Source: Phellopilus nigrolimitatus
Lineage: Eukaryota; Basidiomycota; Agaricomycetes; Hymenochaetales; Hymenochaetaceae
NCBI GenBank assembly: GCA_021029095.1
Contig: JAJOHG010000006.1
Span: forward strand, 1,116,001 to 1,180,000
DNA length: 64,000 bases
Direction: 5' to 3'
The position numbers and the translations under genes were made by a program. Each line of letters starts with the position of its first letter. Positions within the stretch are counted from its first letter, which is position 1. The notes below the pieces were generated by a model. That model was not told where the DNA came from and ran no database searches. It saw only the letters and a list, made by a program, of their open reading frames with translations. Below, piece after piece: positions 58,955 through 64,000 of this stretch.

Positions 58955-61900
58955 ATGGACCAGTCCGCGCCGTACCAGCACCACCCGCGCCCCGCGCAGC
59001 TCTTCCCGCAGGGCGGCCAGCTGCCGCCGCCCTCCGCTCTGCACCTCCCCATGCCCTCCTTCTCGCGCTCGAACACCCTCCCCCCGATCCCCGCCATGTC
59101 CCACGCGCCCGACGCCCGCTACCCGCCGCCCTCCTACCACCCCTCCCTCGCGACCCCCACCAGCTCCGCCGGCGGGCCCCTCACCAGCCCCGCGAGCGCC
59201 GGCGCCCCGCCCTGGTCTGCGTCCGGCCACCGCACCAGCAGCTCCCGCGACGAGGTCCACCCGGGCATGCGCCGCCGCGAGAGCAAGGGCAAGGCCATCG
59301 ACGGCCCCGGCCCGAGCGACTCCCACCGCGAGCCGCAGCAGGGCAGCTCGCGGCACCACCAGCAGCAGCACCAGCAGCTCGCGCCCGCGCAGCAGGACAT
59401 GCAGAAGGACACGGACGACGGCTTGAGCTCGACGAGCGATTTCGTGAAAAAGCTGTACAAGTAAGCATCATGCTCGTTTTTTTTTTTTTTCACTATCTGT
59501 GCTGACGTATTGTATTTTAATCTTAACGGTAAAGAATGCTAGAAGACAGCGCATTCGCGAACGTCGTGTCGTGGAACCAGGCTGGAGATGCGTTCGTAGT
59601 CAAGGTCGGCTTTAGCTTCATCTGTCTGCGAAATCCCCGTGCTCACTAGTTCCGATTTTCAGGACATGAACGAATTCACCAAGTCCATCTTGCCTCGGAT
59701 GTTCAAACACTCAAATTTCGCCAGCTTCGTGCGGCAATTAAATAAATATGACTTCCACAAGGTAAAGAAAAAAATTGATTGTTTAGAGAATGATCGCTTC
59801 AATTTTATCTCCCGCAGGTCAAGAACTCTGACGATAGCCAGTTTGGAGAGCATGTACGTCTCCCAAGATCTTTTTTCGCATTTCGAAAAGCTTGTTCATG
59901 ATGCTTCTTCCTTCAGAGTTGGACATTTAGGCATCCGGATTTTCAGATCGACCGGCGAGACGCTCTTGAAAACATCAAACGGAAAGTCCCCGCTCAGCGC
60001 AAATCCGCTGTCAGCTCGCGCGGCCAGGCTGGTTCTCCAGGCGTGTCTCCTTCCGACGGCGTCGATAACCCAGCCGCACAGGCGCTTCAAGCACAGATCG
60101 ACAGGCTAACCCAGGCGCACGACGAGATGACGCAGCATATCCGACATCTCGAGAGCAACTACCAAAGCGTGCTCGGCGAAATGGTCAACTTCCAGCGAAA
60201 CATGGCCCAGCAGGACGGTCTAATGCAGAACTTAATCCAGTATTTCTTGCAACTCGAGAATGGTGGGTAATGTTATATATGGAACGACTTCCATACCCCC
60301 CCTTTCTCGGCTTTTCTCCCCTCCCTTCTTTCCCTCCCCCCACTATCTTTATGACACTTTCTTTCCTTGTCTTCTCACATCTCTCGAATAAAGCCCTGAT
60401 TAACCCATTCTTTTTTTATTCTATTTGCACCACCTGTCCGCGCACACGCACTCTGGCGTGTTTCTGTCAGCCAAAATCAAAGAGGAGCAAAACGCGAGTA
60501 ACGCAAACGGGTCGGCGAACAACGGGGGAGGTACGTTTGCCGACCAGAACCCGTTCGTCGCCGCCAGGGAGGCGCAGAGGATGGTCGGGAACTACCCGGA
60601 AGACGACGTCGCGCGCGCGTCGCTCGAGCAGCTCAACGAGATCTCGCGCCGCGCGACGGCGGCGGGCATGACGTTCACAAACGGAGCAGTCAGCGCGGGC
60701 AGCAACCGCCCGGTGACGCCCGGCTCGGCACAGCGCATCCTCGCCGCCGCCGCAGGCATGCTGCAGGGCCACGCCCAGCCGCAGGACGCACAGCGGCAGA
60801 GCCCGCAGGCGCAGAACCGCGCAACGCCGTCATCGGCGGGCCCGGCGCTCACGAACCTCAGCCGCGAGGATGCGCTGCAGCGCATCGAGGAGCTCGCGCG
60901 GCAGCGGCCCGCGTCGGCGGGCGGGCGGGGCGGCGGCATGTCGCAGGCGGGCGCGCCGCAGCAGCAGATCCTGCCGAGCGTGCAGTACGCGAGCGGCTCG
61001 GACCCGTTCATCATGCCCGGCCCCGAGTCGGGCGCGCTCGACCTGTACGCGGGCGGCGGCGGCAGCCCGACGAGCATCACGCACTCGGGCCTGCAGGTCT
61101 TCACGCTCGGCCACCTCATGCCCAAGTCCACGGGCGACGACGACAGCGCGATCTGGAGCTTCGACGCCACGCAGCACCAGGGCGGCGGCGCGTCGGCCGC
61201 GGCGTCTGCGCAGGCCGCGGCGTACGGCTCCGCGTCTGCGAACGGCGCGCCGCCCGCGGGCATGGGCGGCGGTGCCGACTACGACGCGTCGGTCGATGGC
61301 GGCGCGGTCTCGCGCCCGGGGAGCGCGCAGAAGCTGCGCGTGCGGCGGTCGACGTTCGTGCCGGGGTGGGCCGTGCCGCCGCGCGTTCTCCTCGTGGACG
61401 ACGACGCGGTGAGCCGGAAGCTCTCGAGCAAGTTCCTGCAGGTGTTCGGGTGCACGATCGACGTCGCCGTCGACGGCGTCGTTGCGGTGAACAAGATGAA
61501 CCTGGAGAAGTACGACTTGGTGCTGATGGTCTGTCGAAATGGTTCTTCCTCCCTCTTTTTCCTCGGGCGCTGATGAGGGTGCTCCTAGGACATCGTGATG
61601 CCGAAGCTGGACGGTGTATCCGCGACCTCGTTAATCCGGCAGTTCGATCATATGACGCCGATCATATCCATGACGAGCAACTCGAAACCGAACGAGATCA
61701 TGACTTATTACAACCACGGTGCGACAGAAAAGAAAAACATTCATGATATTGGGCTGGTTATTGATTCTCTCGATTAGGCATGAACGATATCCTGCCCAAG
61801 CCCTTCACAAAAGAGGGGCTGTTGAGCATGCTAGAGGTTCGCCCCGCGTGTTCCTCCTTTCCAGCAGCGGTCGCTGACAGCCCCGCAGAAACATCTCACG

Positions 61901-62218
61901 CACCTCAAGACCATCCAGCAGCTCTCGCGCGTCCCGCGCTCGGTGGGCATCCCGCCGCTGTCCGACAGCCAGTTCGACCAGGCGCTCATGGTCACGGCCG
62001 CGAACCCGCCGCCGCCGGACGACGACGGCGGCAAGATCAACCCGCTCGCGGGCATGGGCCTCTCGGACGAGGAGTACGCCGCGATCCTGCAGGGCATCGT
62101 CAACGGCGAGACGTTCCAGGGCCTCAGCCCGAACTTCAACCTCGTCGAGAAGCGCAGCCTCGACGACGCGGCGGACGGGCGCGACGGCAAGCGCGGGCGG
62201 TTCGAGGTGATCGAATGA
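58955..62218 (+). CDS. SKN7: SKN7-type response-regulator transcription factor
   Basis: Nuclear stress regulator (oxidative, osmotic, cell-wall) at the end of a histidine phosphorelay. Nine exons (58955-59460, 59535-59604, 59663-59761, 59818-59853, 59917-60262, 60471-61528, 61589-61718, 61778-61836, 61889-62218) give 877 residues in phase. The Pro/Ser-rich N-terminus is followed by an HSF-type DNA-binding domain: SDFVKKLYKMLEDSAFANVV, RMFKHSNFASFVRQLNKYDF, SWTFRHPDF. Next is a coiled coil (AQALQAQIDRLTQAHDEM), a Gly/Ala/Gln-rich disordered region of about 300 residues, and a receiver domain RVLLVDDDAVSRKLSSKFL. The phosphoacceptor is Asp706 in LVLMDIVMPKLDG, the conserved Lys is 756 in PKPF. 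All catalytic receiver residues are present. The intron after exon 5 is longer than usual (208 nt). Confidence 0.95.
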
Positions 62219-62564
62219 GATGCGCGCGACGCGCGCGTGCGTGGGATCCTGTTTCGGTCCTGCGTTCGTACCTTTTTGTAGACGATTGGTTCCCGATGCT
62301 GTATAATTTCGCCATCCGTCCGTCCGTCCGTCTTGCATTGCCGCTCACCATCCTTTATCTCGCCCATCATCACTACCTACCCCTGGTCCTCTCAGCCTGC
62401 TCTTCCATTCGTCCTCGCTGAAGCACCCAATCTTTGCTGATTATAGCGTGTGTCGCCGCGCCGCGCCGCATCATTATTAATACTTGCTTGAAGTCCAAAA
62501 TAATTTCGTTTGCCTTTTGTTGCTCCTTGCTTGTCTTTGCCGCATCTTTCTTGTCCTTTCCCCA

Positions 62565-62574
<10 letters not shown>

Positions 62575-62595
<21 letters not shown>

Positions 62596-62598
62596 TCG
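62575..62598. repeat. (CTTT)n microsatellite
   Basis: About six perfect copies of cttt, 3' of SKN7. Confidence 0.9.
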
Positions 62599-62828
62599 CA
62601 TGTGGCATGTAGCAATTATGGATGTATTGTATAAATGTATCGCGCTAGAAAAAAAAGGCAACGCCCCTGCCGCACGTCCCAGCGGCCATACACGTCCAGG
62701 GGGGGTTCTCAATTTTATACCCAGAATCTACGGCTTACTAAAAACGCTTATGTAATTCTTCGTGAGAAAACAAATATCATTTTGATTTTTTTTGATTGGC
62801 CAGCTAAGAGAAACGACTGTGTCGACAG

Positions 62829-62854
62829 CGTCGTCGTCGTCGTCGTCGTCGACG
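62829..62854. repeat. (CGT)n trinucleotide repeat
   Basis: About eight copies of cgt in the convergent spacer between SKN7 and the AAA+ gene. Confidence 0.9.
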
Positions 62855-63120
62855 CCTCGTCGGAAAACTAGGCAATCCATTCGTATCAGATTTCAGATCT
62901 CAAACGGCGTGAAGGATCGGCGGATCGACAGAGCTTTCTATATCGAAAATATGTGACGTGTACCTTTACAGTCAGTACCACCAGTCACGGATTGCGGGGA
63001 GTCTATGTAACTATGCCACTTGTCGCTATACGTTATATAATTCATGGGGGTAGTAAATACATGTGGACATGCAGCTTATGGATATTGGCAGTGATATAAA
63101 AAAGAAGCCTAGATGCGTGA

Positions 63121-64000
63121 TTAGAAAGCCTCCATCAAATGCGTCGATACGTTCCGGTACAGCGAGCGCGCGCCGTCCGTCGAGACGTACTCGGAGACGC
63201 ACCGGGCTGCGATGCGCTCGAAGTCGTCCGTCGTGAACTCGGCCGCCATCTCGCCGCCCAGCGCGATGATCGCCTCTGACGCGATGGCGAGCCGCTCCTC
63301 GGGCGTGAAAGGCACGAAGGGGAGGACCGCTGTGACGCGCGACATCAGCGAAGTCTGTGCGAGATAACTGTCAGTACGCATTACGGAGTTGCTGGCTAGC
63401 TGGGACACACCCCAAGCCGTTCGGTGACCCGCGGGCGGAGGAGATTCATCAGGTCGCGGTATTCTGCTTTCGAGATGATAGTGTCGGCATCCTTGCGCGA
63501 GGCGTGATGCTCGAATACGAGGTCCTGCCCTATGTTCGATGTTCCAAGCCAAATGACGTTTCGCACGTCGATGTGTCGACGACCAGCGTCGATCGAACAT
63601 CGACCTAAGAGATTGAAGGGGCTTAAGTAAAATAAATAGGAACAGAACTGAAATATTGGACGCACCTAGCTCCCATGGTGCAAGCAAAGACCAGAGCGTG
63701 CGTTCGTCTTCGTTCTTGTCAATTTCCTGGATACGTGAAATGCGAATTTAACTTGCGATGAATGAAGAAAGAGAGTATAAAACGTACATCAAGGACAACT
63801 ACGCAGCGCTTTCCCGCATTTTCTTCGAGAAACTCTGCAAGCGTCCGTTCCGACGGTGGCTGATGAAATGTGAAGATAAATTCACGTTCACGAACGATAG
63901 CAAAACAAAATGCCACCCACGTCATATGGACTCATAGATGGACACTGCCATAGATCATGGGAGGTCTTCAAGATAGTCATGTTAACAGTGTGCGTCGGGA
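63121..64000 (-). CDS. ClpB-like AAA+ ATPase, 3' part (cut by the window edge)
   Basis: The minus-strand gene enters from the right edge and ends at 63121. Visible exons read CVVVLD and EIDKNEDERTLWSLL, the Walker B (acidic D-E) of an AAA+ domain, then RRHIDVRNVIWLGTSNIGQD, the sensor-1 region with its Asn, then SLMSRVTAVLPFVPFTPEER and a short C-terminal helical part (AARCVSEYVSTDGARSLYRN) ending HLMEAF. These follow the second ATPase domain (AAA_2) of the ClpA/ClpB family. The Walker A motif, which would lie upstream, is outside the window. The family is common in mushroom genomes; its members are often annotated only as P-loop proteins. Confidence 0.8.

Larger units (their letters stand above)
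62219..63120. other. Convergent intergenic region
   Basis: This lies between the 3' ends of SKN7 and the AAA+ gene. It contains a (CTTT)n run at 62575-62598 and a (GTC)n run at 62829-62854, and no gene-like frame. Confidence 0.5.

Overview
The window looks like nuclear DNA of a mushroom-forming basidiomycete (Agaricomycetes; an order such as Polyporales is plausible but not provable here). The signs are genes cut by many short GT-AG introns of about 45-60 nt, very small exons, 5' ends close together, and families typical of these fungi: a Zn2Cys6 regulator, a PWWP protein, an Asi-type RING membrane protein, an expanded BTB/POZ family, HET-C and Skn7. I saw no rRNA, tRNA, CRISPR array or intact transposon.

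Layout. 1-4.86 kb is gene-poor. 4.95-8.56 kb (+) is a 13-exon Zn2Cys6 transcription factor. 10.24-12.61 kb (+) is a Golgi-type apyrase. On the minus strand follow a PWWP-like chromatin protein (13.6-16.3 kb) and a multi-pass RING E3 ligase (16.6-19.2 kb), the latter divergent from PGS1 (19.4-21.1 kb, +; cardiolipin pathway). 21.2-24 kb holds a decayed minus-strand gene, a glutaredoxin-like protein and a CCHC/PSP-type RNA-surveillance protein. 24.6-28.7 kb (-) has a Ser/Thr-rich membrane protein and an unknown 384-residue protein. Then come NAA20 (29.3-30.1 kb, +), IML1/DEPDC5 (30.2-35.2 kb, -) divergent from ORC6 (35.4-36.9 kb, +), a BTB gene (37.3-38.2 kb, -) and an AT-hook coiled-coil protein (40.3-41.5 kb, +).

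From about 41.5 kb the DNA is visibly richer in GC and has kilobase-long intergenic tracts with simple repeats and TGTACA-type palindromes. It carries a Pcl-type cyclin (44.9-46.4 kb), a tandem BTB array (49.9-52.9 kb: two intact copies and one dead one), HET-C (53.1-56.8 kb, -), SKN7 (59.0-62.2 kb, +) and the 3' part of a ClpB-like AAA+ gene running off the right edge.

The genes are mostly separate housekeeping and regulatory functions: TORC1 control (IML1), replication (ORC6), protein acetylation (NAA20), phospholipid synthesis (PGS1) and stress signalling (SKN7, cyclin). They are not an operon-like system. The most useful observations are (1) single-base frame breaks in otherwise conserved genes (PGS1, the glutaredoxin-like gene, IML1, perhaps the RING gene), which point to sequence errors or real lesions; (2) a BTB family with fixed intron phases and one copy carrying three independent lesions, next to a short inverted repeat; (3) a GC-AG intron in NAA20; (4) recurrent TGTACA palindromes in the GC-rich spacers. 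I found no convincing undescribed system. All exon boundaries are my hand-made splice models.
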